A stretch of DNA of 10,617 nt from Sedimenticola sp. (GCA_030619405.1 JAUXBK010000075.1:1-10617), one strand, 5' to 3'. Counted from the first letter of the stretch, positions 1-7,162 are shown. The notes: generated from the sequence alone by a model not told the origin. Numbers and translations are program-made.

Positions 1-77
1 CGGTTTTCAGCCAGGACCGCACCCTGGTTCAAGCAGGCCATTAACAGACCCAGGAGGAAAATAATCTTGATTTTCAT
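1..77 (-). CDS. N-terminal fragment of an exported protein (signal peptide), cut by the window edge
   Basis: Reading the minus strand from the ATG at 77-75 gives 25 complete codons, open to the window edge. The peptide begins MKIKIIFLLGLLMAC and continues LNQGAVLAEN: two lysines, a hydrophobic core, then small residues. It is a typical Sec signal peptide. Two cleavage modes are possible: signal peptidase I after VLA (before EN), or lipoprotein processing at Cys15, because LMAC loosely fits a lipobox. The Met at -2 of the cysteine is unusual, so I favour ordinary cleavage. There is no strong Shine-Dalgarno upstream. The mature protein lies outside the window, so no function can be given. The gene is transcribed away from the long non-coding stretch to its right. 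Confidence 0.6.
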   Translation of the reverse strand, partial: MKIKIIFLLGLLMACLNQGAVLAEN

Positions 78-375
78 GGTCGTGAAGGCACTCTAACGCG
101 TCGTTTTAAGTAAGAAGACTCACCGAGAATTCACACAACGCTCTTTATCACCGGACAGATAACATCGGAATGTGGATTTCAGATAGATCTATCGGCAATG
201 GCGCTTGAAACCTTTATCAATGTGGTCCGCAGATTGTTGGCCCGTGCAGCTCATCGATTCCAGCTAGGTCACCCATGATTTAACATAAAGTACGTTATGC
301 GCAATAACATATTGATAAATAATGGAAAATAACACGCCAGTTTATTCTCGTCAACCGCGCTTATTCCCTCTAATC

Positions 376-490
376 GCCATTGGGATACCACCGCGAAGCG
401 GGCCGCCGGCAGGGAAGCCGGCGGGCAGGTGTTTCAAGTTGGCACGGGTACAGGGATGTACGCCTGCATTAGTGGATACCGGCCATTGGG
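376..490. other. Candidate structured RNA or folded repeat element
   Basis: Several complementary arms sit nested within about 115 bases. CCGCCGGC (403-410) pairs perfectly with GCCGGCGG (417-424) across a six-base loop. GCAGGTGT (425-432) pairs with ACGCCTGC (460-467), eight pairs including one G-T. CCGC-GAA-GCGG forms a small hairpin at 391-401. CCAC (388-391) can pair with GTGG (472-475), in competition with the base of that small hairpin. CCATTGG occurs at both ends (377-383 and 483-489) and pairs with itself in six of seven positions. Together these allow a closed multi-branch fold. I match it to no known riboswitch or small RNA family. It could equally be a palindromic dispersed repeat. 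Strand and transcription are unknown. Confidence 0.35.
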
Positions 491-503
491 GATCTGAATA
501 TGC

Positions 504-517
504 TAGTTCGCGAACTA
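504..517. promoter_or_regulatory. Perfect 14-bp palindrome, possible operator
   Basis: TAGTTCGCGAACTA is identical on both strands and has no spacer. Such sites often bind dimeric repressors. It lies about 220 bases upstream of the gene at 741 and just right of the structured block at 376-490. No cognate regulator is encoded in the window, so an operator role is inference. Confidence 0.3.
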
Positions 518-740
518 CCAAGGGGGGTAACCATCAAACCGACCGCGCGCCTGTAGACTTGTTTTTTCTTTTGGTTGGCAGGGTGTTTTGGAACGGCGTT
601 GGCTGAATCGGAACGAGAAGCCATCAGAAACGCCCGAAGCCGAAGGCAAGGACTCCTTGTTACTGCCGACCACTTTCTGGTAGGGTTCGATCGATGATCC
701 TTCTGGGGGCCTGCTGAGGCACCACGATAGAGTTGCAGTC

Positions 741-1031
741 ATGAGTGAAGAGAGCAAAGAACGTGAAGTCTTGATGGTGATGCGGAAGGTGCTGAGCAGT
801 GTTATCCGGGAGATCACCCCGGAGCCCGGCATGCGCCACCCGTTGTCGGAGGGGACCATCCAGGATGTGCGCATGTGCCTCGGACTGATTGCCACCCGGG
901 AGCGGGAGTTGGCCAATGCACTGGGTATCACCCAGGAACGCCCCTATTACACCGACGAACCACCAGCCAGCAACGTGGTCCCGATGAGTAGCATCGGCAG
1001 GGTCAAACCCGAAAAGAAGAACGACGAGTAG
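741..1031 (+). CDS. Small cytoplasmic conserved-type hypothetical protein, 96 aa
   Basis: The ATG at 741 is preceded by a GATAGAG purine stretch about ten bases upstream. The product is 96 residues, without a signal peptide or membrane segment. Residues 1-65 are charged and look helical (EREVLMVMRKVLSSVIREI, then PGMRHPLSEGTIQDVRMCLG, then IATRERELANALG). The C-terminal third is Pro/Ser-rich and probably disordered, ending in KPEKKNDE. I recall similar small proteins in purple-sulfur and related gammaproteobacteria, some labelled as relatives of segregation and condensation protein A, but it is far shorter than true ScpA and I would not transfer that function. The gene converges on the periplasmic protein at 1038-1331 with a 6-base gap. 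The start is well supported; the function is unknown. Confidence 0.8.
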   Translation: MSEESKEREVLMVMRKVLSSVIREITPEPGMRHPLSEGTIQDVRMCLGLIATRERELANALGITQERPYYTDEPPASNVVPMSSIGRVKPEKKNDE

Positions 1032-1037
1032 TCTCCC

Positions 1038-1331
1038 TCAGGGTTGGTGGACCACAGAATTGATGACAAACTGGTTTTCAAAATAGACAGTGTACTTGTC
1101 ATAGACCCAGCGCGTTATCGGCGGCTCTCCAACCCGGGGGATAATCTCCGGCGGCTCACCGTATTTATGCCGAACCTGATCCATACTCTCCCCACGGTGC
1201 GGCCTGGGCAGGCCCTGGGAGTTGTTCAGTGGGGCGTGCTTGATCGAATCGAGCAGCAGCTCCTCCGCATTGGCGACCAGGCTGGCAGACAATAGAATAC
1301 CCGCCAGCAGCACTGGAGCAGATAACTTCAT
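1038..1331 (-). CDS. Small periplasmic protein with BamE/SmpA-like C-terminal motif, 97 aa
   Basis: I place the start at the ATG at 1331-1329, not at an in-frame ATG 12 codons upstream, because AGAGGAG lies 8 bases before it and the protein then begins directly with a signal peptide. MKLSAPVLLAGILLSASLV is followed by ANA, with likely cleavage before EELLLD. The mature part (about 75 aa) carries RGESMDQVRHKYGEPPEI followed by ITRWVYDKYTVYFENQFVINSVV. The pattern of G-x-s-x-x-x-V-x-x-x-x-G-x-P followed by W-x-Y and a final strand resembles the small BamE/SmpA-OmlA fold. It has no lipobox, so it should be soluble in the periplasm. It is divergent from lolC/E, sharing about 129 bases of upstream DNA. 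The resemblance is by motif only; the actual role is unknown. Confidence 0.8.
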   Translation of the reverse strand: MKLSAPVLLAGILLSASLVANAEELLLDSIKHAPLNNSQGLPRPHRGESMDQVRHKYGEPPEIIPRVGEPPITRWVYDKYTVYFENQFVINSVVHQP

Positions 1332-1339
1332 GGACCAAA

Positions 1340-1346
1340 CTCCTCT
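1340..1346 (-). promoter_or_regulatory. Ribosome binding site that fixes the start of the periplasmic protein
   Basis: AGAGGAG on the minus strand, 8 bases before the ATG at 1331-1329. It lies inside the longer open frame and argues for the shorter start. Confidence 0.7.
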
Positions 1347-1386
1347 GTTTTTTTCGTAACCGTGCACGGGATTATAAAGGCATTTA

Positions 1387-1407
1387 GCCGCGGATTAACG
1401 CGAATCA
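1387..1407. repeat. Copy 1 of a short dispersed repeat (CGCGGATT type)
   Basis: The 21 bases starting GCCGCGGATT match those at 9079-9099 with 3 differences. The core is a 10-base unit CGCGGATTNA/C followed by a decayed second unit. Similar CGCGGATTAACGCGGAT-like sequences occur scattered between genes in many bacterial genomes, as I remember. This copy lies between the periplasmic gene and lolC/E. Confidence 0.55.
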
Positions 1408-1460
1408 AGCCAGAAAATCAGACTCACACCGTTGATCAGGATATGTTCTAATCCGCCCCT

Positions 1461-2708
1461 ATGTTCAAGCCACTGGAATTCTATATCGGGTTGCGCTATT
1501 TCGGTGCAAAACGGCGCAATCACTTCATCTCCTTTATCTCCCTGACCTCCACCCTCGGCATCATGCTCGGTATCGTGGCACTGATCACCGTTCTGTCGGT
1601 GATGAACGGGTTTCACAAGGAGATACGTGAACGGATACTGGGCATGGCCTCCCACGCCACCGTCTCCGCCTACAACGGCAATCTGCAGGATTGGAAAGAG
1701 GCCATGCGCCTGGCCGGTCAACATCCGCATGTGGTGGGAAAGGCCCCTTTCGTCGAGGCTCAGACCATGCTGGTAAACGGGCGCAGGGTTAGCGGGGCGA
1801 TGCTCCGTGGCATCATGCCGAACTATGAGCCTCGGGTCTCCGATGTGGGTGACAATATGGTCAAGGGTCGGCTGGACGACCTGGAACAGGGGAGCTACCG
1901 GATCATCCTTGGTCGAGAACTGGCCAATGCACTTGGGGTAGGTGTGGGAGACAAGGTGACCGTGGTGACCCCACAGGTCAGGGTCACCCCGATCGGGACC
2001 ATGCCCCGGTTGAAGCGGTTCAAAATCAGCGGCATCTTCGAAGTCGGCATGGGCGAGTACGATCGCAGTGTGGCGCTGGTGAACATTCGGGATGCAGCAA
2101 AACTGCTGCAACTGGGTGATGGCGTCACCGGTATTCGGCTGAAGCTGGATGATCTCTACCTGGCCCCTCAGGTTTCCAGAGAGCTGGCCAACCAGTTCCC
2201 GGGAATCTACCGGGTCAACGACTGGACCAACGAACACCGCAACTTTTTCAGCGCCCTGCAGACAGAAAAGCGGATGATGGGGCTGATCCTGTTTCTGATC
2301 GTTGCCGTGGCAGCGTTCAACATCGTCTCCACCCTGGTGATGGTGGTGACCGACAAACAGAGCGACATCGCCATCCTGCGTACCCTGGGTGCGTCCCCTG
2401 CCAGTGTCATGGGCATCTTCATCATCCAGGGGGCCACCATTGGCCTGGTGGGGACTCTGCTGGGTATCGCCGGCGGAATTGCCCTCTCCCTCAACCTGGA
2501 ACAGATCGTCCAGTGGGTCGAACGGCAGTTGGGTATCAGCTTTCTCGACCCCAACATCTATTACATCAGCTCCCTGCCGTCCGATCTGCAGTGGGATGAT
2601 GTGCTCATGATCAGCGTCAGCGCCTTTCTGATCACGCTGCTGGCCACCCTGTACCCGGCCTGGAAGGCATCCCGCACCCAACCGGCAGAGGCGCTCCGCT
2701 ATGAGTGA
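1461..2708 (+). CDS. lolC: Lipoprotein-releasing ABC transporter, membrane subunit (LolC/LolE/LolF family)
   Basis: This is the inner-membrane subunit of the Lol system, which extracts outer-membrane-destined lipoproteins from the inner membrane and hands them to LolA. The 415 residues match the family's length. TM1 is at about 25-48, then a large periplasmic domain (about 50-270), then TM2 about 273-296, TM3 about 316-343 and TM4 about 381-402. Family signatures are ITVLSVMNGFHKEIRERILG after TM1 and TPIGTMPRLKRFKISGIFE in the periplasmic domain; the DIAILRTLGAS coupling segment before TM3 and the ending YPAWKASRTQPAEALRYE are also typical. The ATG at 1461 is the only usable start, since an ATG 18 bases upstream meets a stop at once; the Shine-Dalgarno is weak. 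It overlaps lolD by 8 bases. No second membrane subunit is nearby, so it may work as a homodimer (LolF type). The symbol lolC is used in the broad family sense. Confidence 0.93.
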   Translation: MFKPLEFYIGLRYFGAKRRNHFISFISLTSTLGIMLGIVALITVLSVMNGFHKEIRERILGMASHATVSAYNGNLQDWKEAMRLAGQHPHVVGKAPFVEAQTMLVNGRRVSGAMLRGIMPNYEPRVSDVGDNMVKGRLDDLEQGSYRIILGRELANALGVGVGDKVTVVTPQVRVTPIGTMPRLKRFKISGIFEVGMGEYDRSVALVNIRDAAKLLQLGDGVTGIRLKLDDLYLAPQVSRELANQFPGIYRVNDWTNEHRNFFSALQTEKRMMGLILFLIVAVAAFNIVSTLVMVVTDKQSDIAILRTLGASPASVMGIFIIQGATIGLVGTLLGIAGGIALSLNLEQIVQWVERQLGISFLDPNIYYISSLPSDLQWDDVLMISVSAFLITLLATLYPAWKASRTQPAEALRYE

Positions 2709-3390
2709 CCAGCCGATATTGGAGTGTCAGGGACTGGTGCGCAGCTTCGTCGATGGACAGCTCAAGGTGGAGGTGCTGAAGGGGGTCGATCTGCGCATCG
2801 AGCGGGGGGAACGGGTCGCCATCGTGGGCAGTTCCGGCTCGGGAAAGAGCACCCTGCTGCACTGCCTGGGGGGACTGGATCTCCCCAGTAGCGGAGAGAT
2901 CTGGCTCGATGGCAGGAACCTGGCGCAGCTTGGCAACCGGGCCCGGGGGAAGCTGCGCAACCGGGCCATGGGCTTCGTCTATCAGTTCCACCACCTGCTG
3001 CCGGAATTTACCGCCCTGGAGAACGTCGCCATGCCGCTGCTGATCGGCGGCGCTGACGTGCCGGTAGCCCGGGAGCGGGCGTGCCGGATACTGGAGCGGG
3101 TCGGTCTGAGTGAACGGCTCCAGCACAAACCCGGAGAACTCTCCGGGGGGGAACGTCAACGGGCCGCTGTTGCCCGTGCCCTGGTCAACCAACCCACTTG
3201 CGTGCTGGCGGATGAACCCACCGGCAATCTCGACCGGAAGACCGCGGAGCAGGTCTATGGGCTGATGCTGGAGTTGAACCGGGAGATCGAGACCAGTTTC
3301 GTGGTGGTGACTCACGACCCTGCTCTCGCCAGACGTATGGACCGGGTGTTGCAACTGGAAGATGGTCTCCTCTCGGAAGGCGCAGCGTAA
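2701..3390 (+). CDS. lolD: Lipoprotein-releasing ABC transporter, ATPase subunit LolD
   Basis: This is the cytoplasmic ATPase that powers lipoprotein release with the LolC/E-type protein upstream. The 229 residues equal the usual LolD length. Motifs appear in order: Walker A GSSGSGKS (43-50), Q-loop Gln95 in YQFHHLLPEF, ABC signature LSGGERQR (147-154), Walker B CVLADEPTGNLD (167-178) and the switch histidine in VVVTHD (His205). YQFHHLLPEFTALENVAMP is characteristic of LolD within the MacB-like ATPases. The ATG lies inside the last codons of the upstream gene (ATGAGTGA overlap), with AGAGG about 9 bases before it, which suggests translational coupling. The gene ends 18 bases before a convergent gene, with no clear terminator between them. 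A MacB or FtsE ATPase is less likely given the partner gene and these residues. Confidence 0.95.
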   Translation: MSDQPILECQGLVRSFVDGQLKVEVLKGVDLRIERGERVAIVGSSGSGKSTLLHCLGGLDLPSSGEIWLDGRNLAQLGNRARGKLRNRAMGFVYQFHHLLPEFTALENVAMPLLIGGADVPVARERACRILERVGLSERLQHKPGELSGGERQRAAVARALVNQPTCVLADEPTGNLDRKTAEQVYGLMLELNREIETSFVVVTHDPALARRMDRVLQLEDGLLSEGAA

Positions 3391-3408
3391 AAGCGGGAAG
3401 AAAATGGT

Positions 3409-3933
3409 TCAACCCACCGGGCCCTTGGCGTGTTTCCGACGCTGCCACTGGCTTACCACATGCATTCGCCACAGCAGACGTATACCGAAATAGCCTGTCA
3501 CGGCAGTGGTGACGGCGCACACCAGACTGCCGAAGTAGAGCGGCTGCCAGATCTGCTCCATGCTGTGCATGAAATACTCCATGGTCAGCTCCGTTTCCAT
3601 GGAGTGGAGCGGTGTCTCCAGCAGCCAGGTACCGACCAGATAGTTGAAATAGTACATTGGCGGCATGGTGAGCGGGTTGCTGATCCAGACCAGGGCCACG
3701 GAGATGGGCAGGTTTACCCGGGTCGGGATAGCGGTCGCCGAAGCGGCGATCATCTGAAAGGGAAAGGGGATGAAGGCCCAGAACAGACCGACGGCAAATG
3801 CGCCCGATACCGACCGGCGATTCAGGTGCCAGAGGTTCGGGTCATGCAGCAGTCGGCCGAATATCCGCAGATGTCTGTGATTGCGGATGGTTTCATGATC
3901 CGGTGTATAGCGCTTGATGAGGTGTTTTGGCAT
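3409..3933 (-). CDS. DUF2062 membrane protein, 174 aa
   Basis: The product has a basic, cytoplasmic N-terminus (MPKHLIKRYTPDHETIRNHRH), then HLNRRSVSGAFAVGLFWAFI, the conserved FPFQM and the VALVWISNPLTMPPMYYFNY segment. The N-x-SxxGAFAxGLFxAFxPxPxQ and WISNPLTMPPxYYFxY patterns are typical of DUF2062 proteins. There are hydrophobic helices at about residues 43-72 and 137-160, and a basic C-terminal tail. The biochemical role of the family is not established. I take the ATG at 3933-3931, with GAG about 7 bases before it, rather than the much longer open frame, whose upstream part would be antisense to comEC and has no family similarity. It lies between lolD and comEC, as in Pseudomonas from memory, divergent from comEC. 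Confidence 0.88.
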   Translation of the reverse strand: MPKHLIKRYTPDHETIRNHRHLRIFGRLLHDPNLWHLNRRSVSGAFAVGLFWAFIPFPFQMIAASATAIPTRVNLPISVALVWISNPLTMPPMYYFNYLVGTWLLETPLHSMETELTMEYFMHSMEQIWQPLYFGSLVCAVTTAVTGYFGIRLLWRMHVVSQWQRRKHAKGPVG

Positions 3934-4070
3934 TGACGCTCGAACAGGGGCCCGCCCTTTAATTGAACCATGCGCAGCCCTGCTTTGCCATACCCAATGA
4001 ATGTTTTCGGCACGATCTGGATTTGTCTGGAAGGGAAGTCTAGACTCCTCTACAGTTTGTTCATCGACCC

Positions 4071-4075
4071 AGGGA
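4071..4075 (+). promoter_or_regulatory. Ribosome binding site for the comEC GTG start
   Basis: AGGGA lies 6 bases before the GTG at 4082. This is the reason for choosing that start over the ATG at 4001, which has no comparable site. Confidence 0.45.
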
Positions 4076-4081
4076 CGGGGC

Positions 4082-6403
4082 GTGATACCAGGAACCATAG
4101 CCTTTACAGCAGGTATCGTCCTGCTGCAGTTACAGGATGCACTGCCGCATCCGCTGTGGCTGTCACTGCTGCCGCCACTGATAATACTCTTCTGGCGCGT
4201 ATCTCGGGCAAGGCTGCTCACGGCCGCTGTCCTCGGTTTTTTCTGGGCCCTGCTCCATGCGCACTGGACACTGCTCCATTCGCTCCCGGCACAACTGCAG
4301 GGCCGGAACCTGACAGCAGTGGGCACAGTCGTCTCACTTCCGGTCGTCACTGGCGACCGCAGCCGTTTCGAATTCAACATCGAGCGGCTCAGCATCGATG
4401 GTAAACAGTACCCTTCGCCCGGAAAGGTGAGGCTCGGCTGGTACCATACCCCCCCGGTGCTGATCCCGGGTGAGCAGTGGCAGCTTCTGGTGCGACTGAA
4501 ACAGCCCCATGGCTTTATGAACCCGGGGGGATTCGACTATGAAGGATGGCTGTTTCGAAATGGTATCCGGGCCACGGGTTATATCAGAGCGAGCCCCCTC
4601 AACCAGCGGATCGCCGCCAGCCCGCCCGGATACGGGCTACAGCGACTGCGCCTGAAAATCGCCGCACTGATCCAGCGGGGCACCGGCGACCCCGAGGTCG
4701 CCGGTCTGTTGAAGGCGCTGGTGATCGGAGACCGCAGCGGCCTCTCCGCCGAGGCGTGGGAACTGTTCCGGCGCACCGGCACCAGTCACCTGATCGCCAT
4801 CTCCGGGCTGCACATCGGTATCGTTGCCGGCCTGGCCTATCTCCTCTGGGGGTGGCTCTGGCGGCGTTCAGAACGCTGCCTGCTGCTCCTTCCGGCCCCC
4901 CAGGCCGGGGCGCTGGCGGCACTTCTTGCCGGTGCCCTGTATGCGGCGCTGGCCGGGTTTTCAGTGCCGACCCAGCGTGCACTGATCATGCTCGCAATCG
5001 GCCTCGGCGCCAACCTGTCGAAGCGGGTGCTTCAGCCCCCGAGAAGTCTCTTCTCCGCACTCCTGGCAGTGCTGGTCATCGACCCCTTCGCGGTACTCTC
5101 TCCCGGGTTCTGGCTCTCTTTTGTCGCGGTTGGAGTGATCATTCTGGGAATCTCGGGCCGGGTAGGGAGGCCCAGCATCATCGAGACCTGGGGTGGGGCC
5201 CAGTGGTCCATCGCCATTGGGCTCTCCCCACTGCTGTTGGCCTGGCAGGGGACGATCCCCCTGCTGGCACCCTTCATCAATCTGCTGGCGGTACCGCTCT
5301 TCTCACTGCTGCTGATCCCGCTGGTGCTGGCAGCGACCACCATCAGTCTCATTTGGGAACCGATTGGGTTACCACTGCTCAACCTGGCCGGCTCGGCTCT
5401 GGATCTCGTGCAGTTGTCGCTGGCAGCGGTTCCAGCCCTGCCGTTGAGACTCTCGTCCGTGGCGAATGGACTCCCCGGCTATACCTGGGTCGCAGCCATC
5501 GTCGGGGTTTTGCTGCTGCTGGCACCCCGGGGTGTGCCCGGGCGCTGGCTTGGTCTCGTGATGCTGATGCCACTCCTGTTGTATCCACCGGAGCGGCCCC
5601 AACCGGGAGCAGTCTGGTTCGACCTGCTCGATGTGGGACAGGGTCTGTCGGCGGTGGTGCGCACCCGGAATCACCTCCTGGTCTATGACGCCGGCCCCCG
5701 TTTCTCCGACAGTTTCGATGCCGGCACTGCCGTACTGCTGCCGTTTCTTGGGGTACGCCGGGAGGAGCGGGTGGATCTGGTGCTGCTCAGTAACGGCGAT
5801 GCCGACCACCAGGGAGGATTCCCGAGCCTTCAGCGCCGCATCTCGATCGACCGGGTGCTGAGTGGTGAGCCAGCCCGGGTGAAGAGCCACAAAGCACAGC
5901 ATTGCAGGGCAGGGATGGAGTGGCAGTGGGACGGAGTACGTTTTCAAGTACTGCATCCAGCCCAGGGAAGGAGGTGGCAGGGCAACGATGCCTCCTGTGT
6001 GCTGCTGATCGAGAATGCCGCCGGGCGGATTCTGATAACAGGGGATATCGAGGCGAAGGCAGAGCGGGTACTGTTGAAAGCCGGGCAGGAGCGACTCAAA
6101 ACCGATCTGCTTCTGGTACCCCACCATGGCAGCCTCTCCTCTTCGACCAGCGCCTTCGTAGCCGCTACTGCACCCGACTATGCACTCGTGTCATCCGGGT
6201 ACCGTAACCACTACGGATTTCCGAAAAACGAGGTGGTAGACCGCTGGAGAGGGCAGGGTGCTCGCGTCCTCAATACCACCTGGTCCGGAACCATCCAGTT
6301 CCGACTGATCCCCGGCCGTGGCATATCCGGTCCAACCCTTTACCGCTGTCAACATCGGCGCTACTGGAATGCCCGATCAGCGGCAGCGACCTGCATGGAA
6401 TGA
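4082..6403 (+). CDS. comEC: DNA internalization channel ComEC/Rec2
   Basis: ComEC is the inner-membrane channel that brings single-stranded DNA into the cytoplasm during natural transformation. I start at GTG 4082 (VIPGTIAFTAGIVLLQLQDA, a first membrane helix), giving 773 aa, near the usual length; the ATG at 4001 would add 27 atypical residues. An N-terminal soluble insert follows (about residues 50-190). The competence domain (about 210-500) is marked by LIAISGLHIG near 239 and many helices. The C-terminal metallo-beta-lactamase-like domain (about 515-760) carries SNGDADH (570-576), TGD (Asp655) and PHHGS (His681, His682). The usual SH before the Asp-x-Asp-His cluster is SN here, so one metal-ligand position is changed. 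The gene is intact and alone, about 148 bases from the divergent DUF2062 gene. Other competence genes are not in the window. Confidence 0.93.
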   Translation: MIPGTIAFTAGIVLLQLQDALPHPLWLSLLPPLIILFWRVSRARLLTAAVLGFFWALLHAHWTLLHSLPAQLQGRNLTAVGTVVSLPVVTGDRSRFEFNIERLSIDGKQYPSPGKVRLGWYHTPPVLIPGEQWQLLVRLKQPHGFMNPGGFDYEGWLFRNGIRATGYIRASPLNQRIAASPPGYGLQRLRLKIAALIQRGTGDPEVAGLLKALVIGDRSGLSAEAWELFRRTGTSHLIAISGLHIGIVAGLAYLLWGWLWRRSERCLLLLPAPQAGALAALLAGALYAALAGFSVPTQRALIMLAIGLGANLSKRVLQPPRSLFSALLAVLVIDPFAVLSPGFWLSFVAVGVIILGISGRVGRPSIIETWGGAQWSIAIGLSPLLLAWQGTIPLLAPFINLLAVPLFSLLLIPLVLAATTISLIWEPIGLPLLNLAGSALDLVQLSLAAVPALPLRLSSVANGLPGYTWVAAIVGVLLLLAPRGVPGRWLGLVMLMPLLLYPPERPQPGAVWFDLLDVGQGLSAVVRTRNHLLVYDAGPRFSDSFDAGTAVLLPFLGVRREERVDLVLLSNGDADHQGGFPSLQRRISIDRVLSGEPARVKSHKAQHCRAGMEWQWDGVRFQVLHPAQGRRWQGNDASCVLLIENAAGRILITGDIEAKAERVLLKAGQERLKTDLLLVPHHGSLSSSTSAFVAATAPDYALVSSGYRNHYGFPKNEVVDRWRGQGARVLNTTWSGTIQFRLIPGRGISGPTLYRCQHRRYWNARSAAATCME

Positions 6404-6415
6404 ACGCTGTACTCA

Positions 6416-6444
6416 TTTTTCCCGGGCGCCGGATACAGTATGAT
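6416..6444 (+). promoter_or_regulatory. Weak candidate sigma-70 promoter for the exbB-exbD operon
   Basis: TATGAT at 6439-6444 matches the -10 consensus in five of six positions. The -35 position 17 bases upstream is TTTTTC, which fits poorly. The 132-base gap between comEC and exbB is the only place in this operon with room for a promoter. This is inference from sequence and spacing. Confidence 0.25.
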
Positions 6445-6520
6445 ATGCGGCAGGGCTGACCGGGTGGTCGCGCATGCTTTACCGGGGTAGTCCCAGGAGC
6501 TTTTGCCCCGCATCCTACAC

Positions 6521-6526
6521 AAGGAG
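6521..6526 (+). promoter_or_regulatory. Ribosome binding site that fixes the exbB GTG start
   Basis: AAGGAG lies 9 bases before GTG 6536. The nearby ATG at 6529 is out of frame and stops after four codons. Confidence 0.75.
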
Positions 6527-6535
6527 CAATGCAAG

Positions 6536-7156
6536 GTGTTTGAACTGGTAAAAGCCGGCGGTTGGTTGATGTTACCGATCATCGCCTGCTCCGTCGTGGC
6601 CATGGCCATCATCGTGGAACGGCTCTGGATGCTGCGCAGAAGCCGGGTGGTCCCCAACAATCTGCTGGCACAAGTATGGCACATGCACAGCAAGGGAAAG
6701 CTTAGCAGTGCCCACATCTCAACGGTCAGGGACGGTTCCCCTCTGGGACGCATACTGGCGGCGGGCCTGGTGAACAGACGCCACTCCCGGGAGGTGATGA
6801 AAGAGTCGATCGAGGATGTGGGGCATCAGGTGGTGGCCGAACTGGAATGCTACCTCAACACCCTGGGCACCATCGCTTCCATCACACCGCTGCTGGGGTT
6901 GTTGGGCACCGTGATCGGCATGATCAAGGTGTTTGCTGCCATCACCACCGCCGGGGTAGGCGATCCGACGGTACTGGCCGGTGGTATATCCGAGGCCCTG
7001 ATCACCACGGCTGCAGGTCTCTCGGTGGCCATTCCCAGTTTCATGTCTCATCGCTATTTCACCGGGCGGGTGGATCAACTGGTGATGAAGATGGAGGAAG
7101 AGGCGTTGAAGATGGTGGAAGTGATGCAGGGCGAAAGAGAGCAGGCGGTGGAGTAG
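6536..7156 (+). CDS. exbB: MotA/TolQ/ExbB-type proton channel protein
   Basis: This is the larger inner-membrane subunit of a proton-motive-force-driven complex with the ExbD-like protein that follows. From GTG 6536 it has 206 residues and starts VFELVKAGGWLMLPI, the usual N-terminus of the ExbB-like proteins encoded at this locus; the longer frame from TTG 6503 adds unlikely residues. TM1 is at about 10-28 and a cytoplasmic domain spans about 30-100. TM2 lies within LGTIASITPLLGLLGTVIGM and TM3 within GGISEALITTAAGLSVAIPS, both classic ExbB/TolQ signatures. It lacks the N-terminal extension of long ExbB forms. The stop is 6 bases before exbD. With no TonB or receptor gene here, the energised partner is unknown; the setting beside LPS genes suggests an envelope role, which is inference. 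Confidence 0.9.
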   Translation: MFELVKAGGWLMLPIIACSVVAMAIIVERLWMLRRSRVVPNNLLAQVWHMHSKGKLSSAHISTVRDGSPLGRILAAGLVNRRHSREVMKESIEDVGHQVVAELECYLNTLGTIASITPLLGLLGTVIGMIKVFAAITTAGVGDPTVLAGGISEALITTAAGLSVAIPSFMSHRYFTGRVDQLVMKMEEEALKMVEVMQGEREQAVE

Positions 7157-7162
7157 GGTGCC

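Larger units (their letters stand above)
78..740. other. Gene-poor 660-base stretch with structured DNA
   Basis: I find no convincing gene here. An open frame at 322-606 (94 codons) has no Shine-Dalgarno sequence, runs through inverted repeats and gives a low-complexity Pro/Gly/Arg-rich peptide with no recognisable motif. What the stretch does hold is an AT-rich patch around 270-325 that includes GTTAT-5-ATAAC (294-308), a cluster of nested inverted repeats at 376-490, a perfect palindrome at 504-517 and a T-rich run at 562-571. The first part should contain the promoter of the minus-strand exported protein and the last part that of the gene at 741, but I cannot place either promoter with confidence. 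Confidence 0.5.

Noticed and set aside
401..430. Rho-independent terminator at the 403-424 hairpin
   Set aside because: The stem is strong but no T-run follows on either strand.
376..490. Known riboswitch (cobalamin or c-di-GMP type)
   Set aside because: The conserved sequence blocks of those classes, as I know them, are not present.
322..606. 94-codon plus-strand open frame
   Set aside because: It has no ribosome binding site, gives a low-complexity Pro/Gly/Arg-rich product, and is laid over strong inverted repeats; no recognisable domain.
515..931. 138-codon minus-strand open frame
   Set aside because: It is antisense to the better-supported gene at 741 and has a Ser/Arg-rich composition typical of shadow frames.
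1395..2681. 428-codon minus-strand open frame opposite lolC/E
   Set aside because: It is a His/Gln/Asp-rich shadow of a clearly identified gene, with no motif of its own.
3391..3408. Shared terminator between lolD and the DUF2062 gene
   Set aside because: The 18-base gap has no hairpin with a T-run on either strand.
3934..4395. N-terminal extension of the DUF2062 frame and the comEC start at ATG 4001
   Set aside because: The DUF2062 extension would be antisense to comEC and has no family similarity; the first 27 residues from ATG 4001 look non-coding, while GTG 4082 has an AGGGA site and starts directly at the first helix.
4546..5688. 380-codon plus-strand frame inside comEC
   Set aside because: It is an Arg/Pro/Gly-rich alternate frame of a GC-rich real gene.
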